From an uncultured Porphyromonadaceae bacterium (GTDB taxonomy: Bacteria; Bacteroidota; Bacteroidia; Bacteroidales; Muribaculaceae), in the NCBI GenBank assembly GCA_900548875.1, contig URMA01000014.1:1-46991 (forward strand): DNA of 46,991 nt, read 5' to 3'. Position numbers and translations under genes: made by a program. Shown piece by piece: positions 1 to 8,540 of this stretch; the first letter of the stretch is position 1, and each line of letters starts with the position of its first letter. Below the pieces are notes generated by a model. The model worked only from the letters and a program-made list of their open reading frames with translations, had not been told where the DNA came from and did no database searches.

Positions 1-3000
1 TATCCCATTGCGGTTCTTTGCTGTCCAATGTAAACGGATTTTTGCCTTCTGCCTCGAGCATAGGATTATAACGCCACAAATGCCAATATCCGCATTCAAC
101 AGCAGCAGCTTCTTCGGCCTGAGCTTTACCCATACCTTTCTTCAAACCGTGGTTGATACACGGAGCATAAGCGATAATTACAGAAGGACCGTTGTAAGCT
201 TCAGCTTCGCGGATAGCCTTCAATGTCTGAGCCTGGTCAGCACCCATAGCTACCTGAGCAACGTATACATAACCATAAGTAGAAGCAATCAGACCAAGGT
301 CTTTCTTACGAACACGCTTACCAGAAGCGGCAAACTTGGCGATAGCACCGAGCGGAGTTGCCTTAGAAGCCTGGCCACCTGTATTTGAATAAACTTCAGT
401 ATCAAGAACGAGGATGTTTACATTCTTACCGGAAGCAATTACGTGGTCAAGACCGCCGAAACCGATATCGTAAGAAGCACCGTCACCACCGATAATCCAC
501 TGGCTGCGTTTTGTCAAGTGGTTCTTCACCAAATCAAGGCGTGCACACAAGTCGCACTTGTCCTTACCGGCTTCAATCATCGGAATCAGCTTGTCAGCAG
601 CAGCACGGCTACCTTCAGCGCTGTCCTTAGCTTCTACCCATTCTGCACAAGCAGCCTTGAAATCAGCAGGAGCATCTGAAGCAGCAACTTCGGCCATGAT
701 ACCTTCGATACGTTTTACCATCTTTTCATGAGCCAAAGTCATACCCAGACCAAATTCGCAGAAGTCTTCGAACAATGAGTTAGCCCAAGCCGGACCATGA
801 CCCTTTTCGTTCGTCGTATAAGGAGTAGAAGGAACTGAACCAGAGTAGATTGAGCTACATCCTGTTGCATTAGCCACCATTTCGCGGTCACCGAACAATT
901 GAGAAATCAATTTCACGTACGGAGTTTCACCACAACCGGAGCATGCACCGGAGAACTCAAACAACGGAGTTGCAAACTGGGAGTTCTTCACATTTGACTT
1001 AATGTCAACGAGGTTCTGTTTAGAAGCGACCTTTTCAACACAGTAGTCCCAATTCTTCTGAATGTCGAGTTGTGTTTCAAGCGGCTTCATAACCAAAGCC
1101 TTTTCGCCCTTCTTGCCCGGACAAACATCGGCACAGTTACCGCAACCAAGACAGTCGAGCACATCAACCTGCTGGATGAAACGCATGCCAGTGAACGACT
1201 TGCCAATTGCAGGCAAAGTGTCGTTTTCACCAAACGGAGCAGCAGCCAATTCATCGCCGGTCAAAACGAACGGACGGATAGCAGCGTGAGGACAAACATA
1301 AGCACACTTGTTACATTGGATACAGTTGTTGAGATTCCATTCCGGAACGAATGTCGCAACACCACGTTTTTCGTAACGGGCTGTACCCTGTTGCCATGTA
1401 CCGTCTGCATTGTCCTTGAATGCTGAAACAGGAAGAAGGTCACCATCCTGAGCGTTGATAGGACGAACGAGTTCGTTAATGAAAGCAGGATCGTTGTTGA
1501 CAACAGCAGGATCATCCGGAAGTTCAGCCCAAGCCGGGTCAACAGTAAGTTTCTGATATTCACCGCCACGGTCAACAGCAGCATAGTTCTTGTTTACAAC
1601 ATCTTCACCCTTCTTACCGTATGACTTCACGATGAATTTCTTCATCTGTTCTACTGCCAAGTCAACCGGGATAACTTCCGTGATACGGAAGAATGCAGAT
1701 TGAAGGATAGTGTTGGTACGGTTACCCAAACCGATTTCCTGAGCGATTTGAGTTGCATTGATATAGTAAACAGTGATATTGTTCTTAGCGAAGTATTTCT
1801 TCACCTTGTTTGGCAAATGCTTAGCCAATTCTTCGCCGGTCCAAACAGTATTCAAAAGGAATGTTCCGTTAGGACGCAAACCGCGAGTCACATCATACAT
1901 GTGAAGATATGCCTGAACGTGGCAAGCAACGAAGTTAGGAGTAGTTACCAAATAAGTTGAACGGATAGGAGTATCGCCGAAACGCAAGTGAGAGCAAGTG
2001 AAACCACCTGACTTCTTAGAGTCATAAGAGAAGTATGCCTGGCAATACTTGTTGGTGTTGTCACCGATAATTTTTACAGAGTTCTTGTTAGCACCTACTG
2101 TACCATCAGCACCCAAGCCATAGAATTTAGCTTCGAAAACACCTTCACCGCCAAGAGCGATTTCTTCCTTCTGAGGAAGAGATGTAAATGTAACATCATC
2201 AACAATACCGATAGTGAACTGATTCTTTGGTTCCGGCAAAGCAAGGTTTTCATAAACAGCAAGAATCTGGGCAGGAGTCGTATCCTTAGAGCCCAAACCG
2301 TAACGGCCGCCAACGATAACCGGAGCATTTTCCTTTCCGTAGAAGCAGTCCTTAACATCGAGATACAAAGGTTCGCCAGTTGCACCCGGTTCCTTTGTAC
2401 GGTCGAGAACAGCGATACGCTTAACTGTTGACGGAACAGCTGCCAAGAAGTGCTTAGCAGAGAACGGACGATACAAGTGAACAGCCACCAAACCAACTTT
2501 CTCACCCTTCGACATCAAATAGTCGATAGCTTCCTGAGCAGCTTGAGTGACAGAACCCATAGCAATGATTACGCGTTCTGCTTCAGGATCACCGTAGTAG
2601 TTGAACAAACCGTATTTACGGCCGGTGATTTCTGAAATCTTGTTCATATAGTTTTCTACAATAGCAGGAACTGCATCGTAGTAGTTGTTGCAAGCTTCAC
2701 GGTGCTGGAAGAAGTGGTCAGGGTTTTCAGCCATACCACGAGCAACCGGTTTTTCCGGATTCAATGCACGAGCACGGAATTCAGCCAAAGCTTCCTGGTC
2801 GATAAGCGGAGCCAAATCATCGTTTTCGAGCATTTCGATCTTCTGGATTTCGTGAGAAGTACGGAAACCGTCGAAGAAGTTAACGAACGGAACACGAGCT
2901 GTAAGAGTAGAAAGATGAGCAACACCGGCAAGGTCCATAACTTCCTGAACAGAGCCTTCGCAAAGCATAGCGAAACCTGTCTGGCGAGTTGACATTACGT

Positions 3001-3391
3001 CCTGGTGGTCACCGAAAATACACAATGCATGAGAAGCCAATGTACGTGCAGATACGTGGAAAACGCATGGCAAGTTTTCACCGGCAATCTTATACATGTT
3101 AGGAATCATCAACAACAAACCTTGTGATGCTGTGTATGTAGTAGTCAAAGCACCTGCCTGCAAAGAGCCGTGAACAGCACCGGCAGCACCAGCTTCTGAC
3201 TGCATTTCTTCAACAAGAACAGTTTCTCCAAAAATGTTTTTTCGGCCAGCTGCCGCCCATTCGTCCACGTATTCAGCCATTGTAGACGACGGTGTGATAG
3301 GATAAATGGCAGCTACTTCAGAGAACATATAGCTGATGTGAGCAGCAGCCTGATTACCATCACAAGTTAAGAATTTTTTTTCCTTACTCAT
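1..3391 (-). CDS. nifJ: Pyruvate:ferredoxin (flavodoxin) oxidoreductase, C-terminus cut by window edge
   Basis: Oxidatively decarboxylates pyruvate to acetyl-CoA and reduces ferredoxin; a central step of anaerobic metabolism in the cytoplasm. About 1130 residues are visible. Single-chain enzymes of this family are near 1180, so only some 50 C-terminal residues should be missing. The N-terminus (MSKEKKFLTCDGNQAAAH) leads into the pyrimidine-binding domain with YPITPSS and EMQSEAGAAGA. Two 4Fe-4S motifs follow near residues 690 (CIQCNKCAYVCP) and 742 (CLGCGNCADVCPGKKGEK). The proximal-cluster cysteines CSGCGETPY lie near 815, and the thiamine-diphosphate motif GDGASYDIGFGGLDH near 964, with EVYSNTGGQASKATP after it. 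No frame break was seen when read through. A consensus promoter lies about 110 bases upstream. The gene looks monocistronic at its 5' end. Confidence 0.97.
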   Translation of the reverse strand, partial: MSKEKKFLTCDGNQAAAHISYMFSEVAAIYPITPSSTMAEYVDEWAAAGRKNIFGETVLVEEMQSEAGAAGAVHGSLQAGALTTTYTASQGLLLMIPNMYKIAGENLPCVFHVSARTLASHALCIFGDHQDVMSTRQTGFAMLCEGSVQEVMDLAGVAHLSTLTARVPFVNFFDGFRTSHEIQKIEMLENDDLAPLIDQEALAEFRARALNPEKPVARGMAENPDHFFQHREACNNYYDAVPAIVENYMNKISEITGRKYGLFNYYGDPEAERVIIAMGSVTQAAQEAIDYLMSKGEKVGLVAVHLYRPFSAKHFLAAVPSTVKRIAVLDRTKEPGATGEPLYLDVKDCFYGKENAPVIVGGRYGLGSKDTTPAQILAVYENLALPEPKNQFTIGIVDDVTFTSLPQKEEIALGGEGVFEAKFYGLGADGTVGANKNSVKIIGDNTNKYCQAYFSYDSKKSGGFTCSHLRFGDTPIRSTYLVTTPNFVACHVQAYLHMYDVTRGLRPNGTFLLNTVWTGEELAKHLPNKVKKYFAKNNITVYYINATQIAQEIGLGNRTNTILQSAFFRITEVIPVDLAVEQMKKFIVKSYGKKGEDVVNKNYAAVDRGGEYQKLTVDPAWAELPDDPAVVNNDPAFINELVRPINAQDGDLLPVSAFKDNADGTWQQGTARYEKRGVATFVPEWNLNNCIQCNKCAYVCPHAAIRPFVLTGDELAAAPFGENDTLPAIGKSFTGMRFIQQVDVLDCLGCGNCADVCPGKKGEKALVMKPLETQLDIQKNWDYCVEKVASKQNLVDIKSNVKNSQFATPLFEFSGACSGCGETPYVKLISQLFGDREMVANATGCSSIYSGSVPSTPYTTNEKGHGPAWANSLFEDFCEFGLGMTLAHEKMVKRIEGIMAEVAASDAPADFKAACAEWVEAKDSAEGSRAAADKLIPMIEAGKDKCDLCARLDLVKNHLTKRSQWIIGGDGASYDIGFGGLDHVIASGKNVNILVLDTEVYSNTGGQASKATPLGAIAKFAASGKRVRKKDLGLIASTYGYVYVAQVAMGADQAQTLKAIREAEAYNGPSVIIAYAPCINHGLKKGMGKAQAEEAAAVECGYWHLWRYNPMLEAEGKNPFTLDSKEPQWD

Positions 3392-3500
3392 ATTTGTTAA
3401 TCAATTATTTGATAAAAAATTACCTCTAATGGATTTTATCCGGTCTTCAAATCTTTACCTTAAAAAGCCTACCGGTAAAATACTAAATGCTTTAACGGTG

Positions 3501-3531
3501 CGAAATTAATCATTATTATTCGTTTGACAAA
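3501..3531 (-). promoter_or_regulatory. Promoter of nifJ (-33/-7 type)
   Basis: Read on the minus strand: TTTG (3528-3531), 19 bases, TAATTTCG (3501-3508). This fits the Bacteroidota consensus TTTG-N19-TAnnTTTG with one mismatch in the -7 box. It predicts a leader of roughly 100 bases before the nifJ start at 3391. Seen in sequence; activity is inferred. Confidence 0.65.
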
Positions 3532-3593
3532 AAAAATAACAGTTTTTCGAAATCTTCAACACAACTCAAAACTGCACCTTTCATCGTCACCGA

Positions 3594-3637
3594 CCAAATA
3601 AAAAACAGCAGCGACTGGAAAATCGCTACTGTTTTGT
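3594..3637 (-). terminator. Intrinsic terminator after the WecA-like gene
   Basis: Arms AACAGCAGCGA (3604-3614) and TCGCTACTGTT (3623-3633) pair over 11 positions with one wobble. On the minus strand the hairpin is followed by TTTTTTATTT. It lies just past the stop codon at 3658. Confidence 0.75.
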
Positions 3638-3657
3638 CTTGTTTCCTGTCATCCAGA

Positions 3658-4794
3658 CTACTGAACTCGACGTTTCCGTACCTTTATGGCATGTGTCAGC
3701 CACATCTGTGATACGGTCCACAACAATACATCGATAACCAGTATGATATTCGTATTGCAATGCGGAAGCAATGCCCAATTCAACACCACAAACGATGCCA
3801 CAACCAACAAGATGGAAACCATTGCTGTTTTATGCGACAACCCCAAGTCCAGCAATTTGTGATGTATATGACAACGGTCAGGCTCAAACGGATTATGTCC
3901 CAAACGTATTCTATGGATTACAACACGCACGACGTCAAAAGCCGGAACAATCAGCATGGAGAACGCAACGATAATCGCACCGTCCACATTGTGGGCCATC
4001 AACGGTTCACGCATAGCCAGTCGAACAGCCAAAAATGACAATATCAAACCGATACACTGCGAACCGGTATCTCCCATAAAAATCTTCCTACACTTGTCCG
4101 CCTTTCCAAATACATTATAATAAAAGAACGGACACAGCGTTCCAAACGTGGCAAAAGCCAATATCGCACATCCCCAAAGCTGAACATAAACAAACATCAG
4201 TCCGAAAAAGAACGAAGCTACGATACTCAATCCCGATGCCAGTCCGTCAATACCATCAATAAGATTAATGGCATTGATAAGAAATACAATTATCAATACC
4301 GTAAACGGCATTCCAAAATACGGCGACACGGAATGAACACCAAACAGCCCATAGAAATCATTCAGCCAAATGCCTGATGCCACAACGAGCAACGCGGAAA
4401 AAATTTGAAAAACAAACTTCGTGCGATAACGCAACCAGACCAAATCGTCCATAATACCTTCAAAATAAAGCAGAAGCATGGCACAAACGCCAAAAGCCAA
4501 CTGCTTGCCGTTGAAGAAACAATGCCTGCTTTCAGGTAAAAGCAGAGCATTAAGCCCTATTACAAAAGCAACAGTCACAATGATTGACGGTACAAAGGCG
4601 ACACCGCCCAAACGTGGCACAACACCAGTTTGTACCTTCCTTTCATCCGCGTAATCAAAAAGTCTTTTACGAAAAGAGACTATTAAAATCTGCGGAATAA
4701 AAAATGAAGTAAAAAGTACACTAAGGAATATACTCAAAACGACATTAAAAACATCAACAGCTATCATAGATATATTGTTATGACGACTACTCAT
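3658..4794 (-). CDS. WecA/MraY-family undecaprenyl-phosphate sugar-1-phosphate transferase
   Basis: Polytopic membrane enzyme expected to move a HexNAc-1-phosphate from a UDP-sugar to undecaprenyl phosphate on the cytoplasmic face, starting a polysaccharide or glycan. 378 residues with about ten hydrophobic segments. Family motifs seen: DERKVQTGVVPRLGGVAF (about 50-67), MDD near 115-117 with K126, INLIDGIDGLASG (177-189), a magnesium-site loop with IFMGDTGSQ, and the cytoplasmic HIHH motif in the stretch beginning GHNPFEPDRCHIHH. The histidine motif and overall form favour a WecA-like enzyme over MraY. No other glycan genes adjoin it. Two -7-like boxes (TATTTTTG at 4852-4859 and TAAGTTTG at 4816-4823, minus strand) lie upstream without a clear -33. 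An internal Met10 could be the true start. Sugar specificity cannot be read from sequence. Confidence 0.88.
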   Translation of the reverse strand: MSSRHNNISMIAVDVFNVVLSIFLSVLFTSFFIPQILIVSFRKRLFDYADERKVQTGVVPRLGGVAFVPSIIVTVAFVIGLNALLLPESRHCFFNGKQLAFGVCAMLLLYFEGIMDDLVWLRYRTKFVFQIFSALLVVASGIWLNDFYGLFGVHSVSPYFGMPFTVLIIVFLINAINLIDGIDGLASGLSIVASFFFGLMFVYVQLWGCAILAFATFGTLCPFFYYNVFGKADKCRKIFMGDTGSQCIGLILSFLAVRLAMREPLMAHNVDGAIIVAFSMLIVPAFDVVRVVIHRIRLGHNPFEPDRCHIHHKLLDLGLSHKTAMVSILLVVASFVVLNWALLPHCNTNIILVIDVLLWTVSQMWLTHAIKVRKRRVQ

Positions 4795-5113
4795 CGTCGC
4801 TACTAAGGTATTCTACAAACTTACAACAAGTAATAAATCCGATTGTTGCTACAAAAATAGTGATTAGTTTGGAATAAAAAATAACTTTTCTGAAAATTAA
4901 GTTTTTTTGCCTTTGTATGTTTTCCTCGACAGAAGACAGGATGCGGTTCGGGATAAAAAATATCTGAAACGAGTTTCTATATTTTATTCTCCTCTCGCCT
5001 TTCCTTATCTTTGTAGAAGATAGATGCGGTTCGGGATAAAAAATAATTGAAACAAGTTTCATTATTTTATTCTCCTCTCACCTTTCACTATCTTTGCAAA
5101 AAATAAAATCAAG
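4795..5113. other. Divergent intergenic region, no gene
   Basis: About 320 bases between the divergent WecA-like gene and the helicase. It holds the candidate -7 boxes of the WecA-like gene and the tandem repeat array at 4940-5105. The 91-residue reading frame across it (4787-5062, minus) consists of repeat sequence and upstream AT-rich DNA, and I do not count it as a gene. Confidence 0.7.
4940..5105 (+). repeat. Promoter repeat array A: two type-1 units in tandem
   Basis: Two units of 83 bp (4940-5022 and 5023-5105) both begin GATGCGGTTCGGGATAAAAA. Each has a hairpin around GAAAC-GA/AA-GTTTC, then a pyrimidine tract and TATCTTTG (5006-5013 and 5089-5096). TTTT stands 20 bases before each -7 box, one mismatch from the -33 consensus. 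The units differ in the outer hairpin arms: AATATC..TATATT in the first, AATAAT..ATTATT in the second. The last -7 box ends 17 bases before the helicase start, so the array probably is its promoter. Related units occur at 8234-8419, 39416-39548 and 46794-46961. Confidence 0.9.
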
Positions 5114-6433
5114 ATGAAGGAATCCGACATTCTCAACGCTATCCGACAAAAATTCGACATAGAATCGCTGAACCCCATGCAGAAAAAAATGGCAGAGTCT
5201 ACCAACTCCAATGATGTTATCCTCTTGTCGCCGACAGGTTCCGGCAAGACAATAGCATTCACAATTCCCATGCTCAAGAATTTACGGACATCCAACGGAC
5301 GGGTTCAGGCAATTGTCATTGCTCCTTCACGCGAATTGACTATCCAAATTGCAAAAGTGGTGCAAGCCATTGCGGCGGATGTGAAAGTGACGTGCTGCTA
5401 TGGAGGCCACAATTTTGAGGACGAGAAGAACTCGCTTTCAGTTGTACCCGACATCATTGTAAGCACTCCCGGCCGCCTGCTCGACCACATCAACCGTGGA
5501 AATATCGATGTCTACCCAACCCGAATTTTAATTTTAGACGAATTCGACAAATCGTTAGAACTTGGATTCCACGATGAATTGTCGAAAATTTTGCGCAAGA
5601 TGCCCAATGTTTCGCGCAGAATCCTGACATCGGCAACTCCCCTTAATGAATTTCCGGATTTCCTTCGGATGAAAAATGCCGAAACCATCAGTTTCCTGCA
5701 CACTGATCAGCCGGCAAAAAGAATGAAAGTATACGAAGTGAAGTCGGACATGAAAGACAAACTCGATTGTCTGCTTACACTTTTAAACAATTTAGACAAC
5801 GGACGCACCATCGTTTTTGCCAATCACCGGGAATCAACCGAACGAATATTTGAATTTCTACGACAAAACCGAATGCCGGCAGGAATCTACCACGGCGGTC
5901 TTGACCAGATTGAACGCGAAAAAGCCATTTCCATGTTCAACAACGGCACATTCATGATTCTTGTCACAACCGACCTCGGCTCCCGCGGACTGGACATACA
6001 GGAAGTGAAACACATCATCCACTACCATCTACCGCTTTCAGCAGAAACGTATACCCACCGCAACGGCCGCACAGCCCGTGTAGATGCAAACGGTTCCATC
6101 TATATCATCACCGGACCGGAAGAACGTCTGCCGGAATACATTCAAATCGATGAAGAATTAACAATCAAAAAAGAAACGGCCGGAAAAATCAGAAGTTCTT
6201 TTGGAACCCTGTTTTTCTCAGCCGGTAAAAAGGAAAAAATTTCGCGTGGCGACATCTTGGGATTTCTCACCGCCAAAGGCGAATTGGAAGGTGCCGAAAT
6301 AGGGAAAATCGACATTGCCGACCATTACGCCCTTGTTGCCATTCCTAAAGACAAAGTGAAAACCGTTCTCACAAAAATCTGTAAAGAAAAAATCAAGAAC
6401 AAGCGGGTAAAGATTTCCATAGCCCGTCAATAA
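5114..6433 (+). CDS. DEAD-box ATP-dependent RNA helicase, DEFD variant, with DbpA-type C-terminal domain
   Basis: ATP-driven RNA unwinding or remodelling in the cytoplasm, probably in ribosome assembly or mRNA turnover. 439 residues. In order: Q motif region with NPMQKKMAE (20-28), Walker A SPTGSGKT (39-46), PSRELTIQ (71-78), STPGRLLDH (117-125), motif II as DEFD (142-145) instead of DEAD, SAT (173-175). The second RecA fold carries IVFANHREST, YHGG, TTDLGSRGLD and HRNGRTAR. The last 65 residues resemble the DbpA RNA-binding fold that binds 23S rRNA hairpin 92 in E. coli DbpA; that target is only inferred here. The start ATG at 5114 is fixed by the promoter repeat ending at 5105. A convergent gene follows 9 bases after the stop. 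Confidence 0.93.
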   Translation: MKESDILNAIRQKFDIESLNPMQKKMAESTNSNDVILLSPTGSGKTIAFTIPMLKNLRTSNGRVQAIVIAPSRELTIQIAKVVQAIAADVKVTCCYGGHNFEDEKNSLSVVPDIIVSTPGRLLDHINRGNIDVYPTRILILDEFDKSLELGFHDELSKILRKMPNVSRRILTSATPLNEFPDFLRMKNAETISFLHTDQPAKRMKVYEVKSDMKDKLDCLLTLLNNLDNGRTIVFANHRESTERIFEFLRQNRMPAGIYHGGLDQIEREKAISMFNNGTFMILVTTDLGSRGLDIQEVKHIIHYHLPLSAETYTHRNGRTARVDANGSIYIITGPEERLPEYIQIDEELTIKKETAGKIRSSFGTLFFSAGKKEKISRGDILGFLTAKGELEGAEIGKIDIADHYALVAIPKDKVKTVLTKICKEKIKNKRVKISIARQ

Positions 6434-6442
6434 ACGGACAGA

Positions 6443-6946
6443 TTATCTCACGTAGATGTGCTTGATTTCTGCCACATAAGCCGTGTGGTAGCCACCCTGC
6501 TCAGGAGTATACCAACGCTCGCAAAGACTTTTATCAAGGAAATTTTTCTCTTTCAACTCATCCTGATAAAGGACTTCGCATTCCAGTGTCAGCCACGCTT
6601 CCTTATAGCCCATCTGTCCATAGGGCAATGCAAACGGAGTGAACCCCGACTCATGCATCTTGTCCATATCACGACCGCTTTTCGAGCCCAGCACTGCCAT
6701 TTCACGCTTGCCGTCTTCGAAAAATGACAGCGTAAAACGCTTTGTTTTCTCCACAAACTCCTTCGTATAGCGCGTAGGACGAATGACAGCAACAGCTACC
6801 GGCTTTCCCCATATAAATCCGACACCGCCCCAACTGGCTGTCATCATGTTGAACGAGCTTTCATCGCCAGAGGTTATCAGCATCCAGTCAGAGCCGATGC
6901 GGGATATCATGTTTTCATTCAATTCCTTAAAAGTAATTTCCTTCAT
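6443..6946 (-). CDS. Flavin reductase family protein (FMN-binding split barrel)
   Basis: 167 residues, the usual length for small flavin-reductase-like proteins that bind FMN in a split beta-barrel. Family-like features are an N-terminal WMLITSGDESSFNMMTASWG segment for phosphate binding, VAVIRPTRYTKEFVE, and FTLSFFEDGKREMAVLGSKSGRD. Many close relatives in Bacteroidota have no defined substrate, so flavin reduction with NAD(P)H is a family expectation only. It is the third gene of a likely operon: its ATG follows the stop of the Sua5/YciO gene after 3 bases. It converges on the helicase gene with 9 bases between the stop codons, and I see no clear hairpin there. Confidence 0.88.
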   Translation of the reverse strand: MKEITFKELNENMISRIGSDWMLITSGDESSFNMMTASWGGVGFIWGKPVAVAVIRPTRYTKEFVEKTKRFTLSFFEDGKREMAVLGSKSGRDMDKMHESGFTPFALPYGQMGYKEAWLTLECEVLYQDELKEKNFLDKSLCERWYTPEQGGYHTAYVAEIKHIYVR

Positions 6947-6949
6947 ATT

Positions 6950-7555
6950 TCAATATATTAGTTCTCCCTTTCCTTCTCGTACGATTTCCAATTCACCCGA
7001 AGTCATGTCAACGACCGTCGACGGAATCAGTCCGCCGTCACCATCATCCAACAAATAGGCCGCACTTCCGGCATACGTTTCTGCAATCAGTTCCGGATTC
7101 ACAGCATAATCATCGTCCTTGAAAGAGATGGTAGTCGACAATATCGGATTCCCCAGACTACGAACAAGAGCTACCGCCACATTGTTTTTAGGCACACGTA
7201 TTCCCACCGTCTTTCGACCTTTGAACACCTTGGGCAACGATGAAGACGAGGGCAAGATAAACGTAAACGGTCCCGGCAGATTAGATTTCAGCACCTTAAA
7301 CTGCCGGTTGTCGAAACGGGCATATTCAGCCGCCATCGAAATACCGTCGCAAATAATCGACAAGTTTGTTTTGTCAGGATTAATACCCTTCAACTTGCAT
7401 ATTTTATTGATGGCATTGTTGTTCAATGCGTCACAACCGATAGCATAAAGCGTATCCGTCGGATAAATAATGATTTCCCCGTCGCGCAAAGCCTCGACAA
7501 CCATATCGATGTACTTTGGGTTGGGATTATTGTCAAAAACTTTCAGAATTTTCAT
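6950..7555 (-). CDS. Sua5/YciO/YrdC family protein, threonylcarbamoyl-AMP synthase-like
   Basis: The family makes L-threonylcarbamoyladenylate from threonine, bicarbonate and ATP, the first step of tRNA t6A37 modification. 201 residues, one YrdC domain and no C-terminal Sua5 extension. Motifs: IIIYPTDTLYAIGCDA (about 29-44), KLKGINPDKTNLSIIC, LPGPFTFILP and KTVGIRVP. The N-terminus (KILKVFDNNPNPKYI) and the NLSIIC segment look more like YciO than TsaC, and YciO proteins may have a separate role. A genome search for a second copy would decide whether this is the t6A enzyme. It lies 11 bases after the B3/4 gene and 3 before the flavin reductase. Confidence 0.88.
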   Translation of the reverse strand: MKILKVFDNNPNPKYIDMVVEALRDGEIIIYPTDTLYAIGCDALNNNAINKICKLKGINPDKTNLSIICDGISMAAEYARFDNRQFKVLKSNLPGPFTFILPSSSSLPKVFKGRKTVGIRVPKNNVAVALVRSLGNPILSTTISFKDDDYAVNPELIAETYAGSAAYLLDDGDGGLIPSTVVDMTSGELEIVREGKGELIY

Positions 7556-7566
7556 GGCATATAAGT

Positions 7567-8226
7567 TTAGAATACAGTTATTTCAATGTCTGTAGCCGAA
7601 GCATATTTTTCAAGCAAGGAAACTGACCAGCGCAATGTGTCGTCCATCGGCATCTCTTCGCCGAAAGCATTAATCTGCATATGGAGATGGGTTGTCTCCA
7701 TGGTGATTTTTGTCCGTTCCTCATCACTTGTCGGTGAACCTATTCCACCTACCTCATCGCGATAAACAGGCAGCCCCTCAATGTTCAGCAATCCACGGCC
7801 TATGCCTTCAAACTTTTCTCCGGCTTCGCCTACTCCAAAAGTTACCGTATCGCCGACAATCTTATCCGCATCAAATCCACCAATGGAATAACCGCTGCCC
7901 ATCGACACCAAATTAATCAAATCGACAAGCGTGCTGATACGATACAGGTCCATACCTTTCACCACACGCCGGCACAAAGCCTCGCTCGAAACTCTATAAC
8001 GGTTAGGATCTTTTCCCAAACGCTTGTAGAGCTGACGAGTCGCCGCAATGGCCGGACGCTTGTTTATCCACAACAATTCATAGCTGTCATGTATTTTTCG
8101 GGAGGCATCCTTGATTTCCTGCCAAAGTTCTTCACTCGTTTCCGAATTGTGCACTTTCGCACGAATAAGTCCGATTTTCACTTCCGGACAAATCTCCCGT
8201 ATCCGTTCGTCAACTAAAACTTTCAT
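7567..8226 (-). CDS. Stand-alone B3/4 domain protein (PheRS beta editing-like)
   Basis: 219 residues, consisting of one B3/4 fold, which in phenylalanyl-tRNA synthetase beta chains forms the editing site that removes tyrosine from mischarged tRNA-Phe. Free-standing versions are thought to act on tRNA or aminoacyl-tRNA; the substrate here is unknown. Features: NKRPAIAATRQLYKRLGKDP, YRVSSEALCRRVVKG and LVDLINLVSMGSGYSIGGFD. A longer frame opens at 8316, but its first 30 codons are repeat DNA containing the -7 box at 8244-8251. The ATG at 8226, about 17 bases downstream of that box, is therefore the likely start. Grouping with a t6A-type enzyme suggests a tRNA-quality theme. Confidence 0.9.
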   Translation of the reverse strand: MKVLVDERIREICPEVKIGLIRAKVHNSETSEELWQEIKDASRKIHDSYELLWINKRPAIAATRQLYKRLGKDPNRYRVSSEALCRRVVKGMDLYRISTLVDLINLVSMGSGYSIGGFDADKIVGDTVTFGVGEAGEKFEGIGRGLLNIEGLPVYRDEVGGIGSPTSDEERTKITMETTHLHMQINAFGEEMPMDDTLRWSVSLLEKYASATDIEITVF

Positions 8227-8233
8227 TGCTTTT

Positions 8234-8419
8234 TTCTTTTTTACAAAGATAGAGAAAGCCGAGAGCAGAGGCAAATCGAGAACGCAGTTTTCAGATTTAA
8301 CTATGCTGAGGCGCATCCTATCTTTTACAAAGATACGAAAAGGTGAGAGGAGAATAAAATAATGAAACTTGTTTCAATTATTTTTTATCCCGAACCGCAT
8401 CCTATCTTCTACAAAGATA
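8234..8419 (-). repeat. Promoter repeat array B: remnant, type-1 unit, type-2 unit
   Basis: Read on the minus strand: a tail remnant TATCTTTGTAGAAGATAG (8402-8419), a type-1 unit beginning GATGCGGTTCGG (8318-8401), then a type-2 unit beginning GATGCGCCTCAGCATAG (8234-8317); period 84. The type-1 unit is almost identical to the second unit at 5023-5105 through the pyrimidine tract. The type-2 unit has TTTG (8272-8275), 20 bases and TATCTTTG (8244-8251), a full consensus promoter. It is placed to drive the B3/4 operon starting at 8226. Confidence 0.9.
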
Positions 8420-8476
8420 CACAATTGATTCCACTTTGCATACCTCTTTAATCAAATTATATAATGCCGTCGGAAC

Positions 8477-8513
8477 AAACAAAATCCTTCCGCCATGCTT
8501 GCAGAAGGATTTT
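8477..8513 (-). terminator. Intrinsic terminator of the NfeD-stomatin operon
   Basis: Arms AAAATCCTTC (8481-8490) and GAAGGATTTT (8504-8513) pair perfectly. On the minus strand the 3' arm runs into TTTTGTTTGTT. It sits 28 bases after the stomatin stop. Confidence 0.8.
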
Positions 8514-8540
8514 GCCTAAGAGTCTAACCATTAAACATCA

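Noticed and set aside
8..2992. Plus-strand frames inside nifJ
   Set aside because: They are antisense shadows of a gene with all its motifs on the minus strand.
4787..5062. 91-residue frame on the minus strand
   Set aside because: It runs through the type-1 repeat units and ends at the WecA-like start; the same kind of peptide appears wherever the repeat is translated.
4940..5105. Tandem repeat as a CRISPR array
   Set aside because: Only two units, no unique spacers, and the units continue directly into each other; no cas genes nearby.
8227..8316. Upstream extension of the B3/4 frame by 30 codons
   Set aside because: The extension is type-2 repeat DNA with the -7 box inside it, so it cannot be part of the message made from that promoter.
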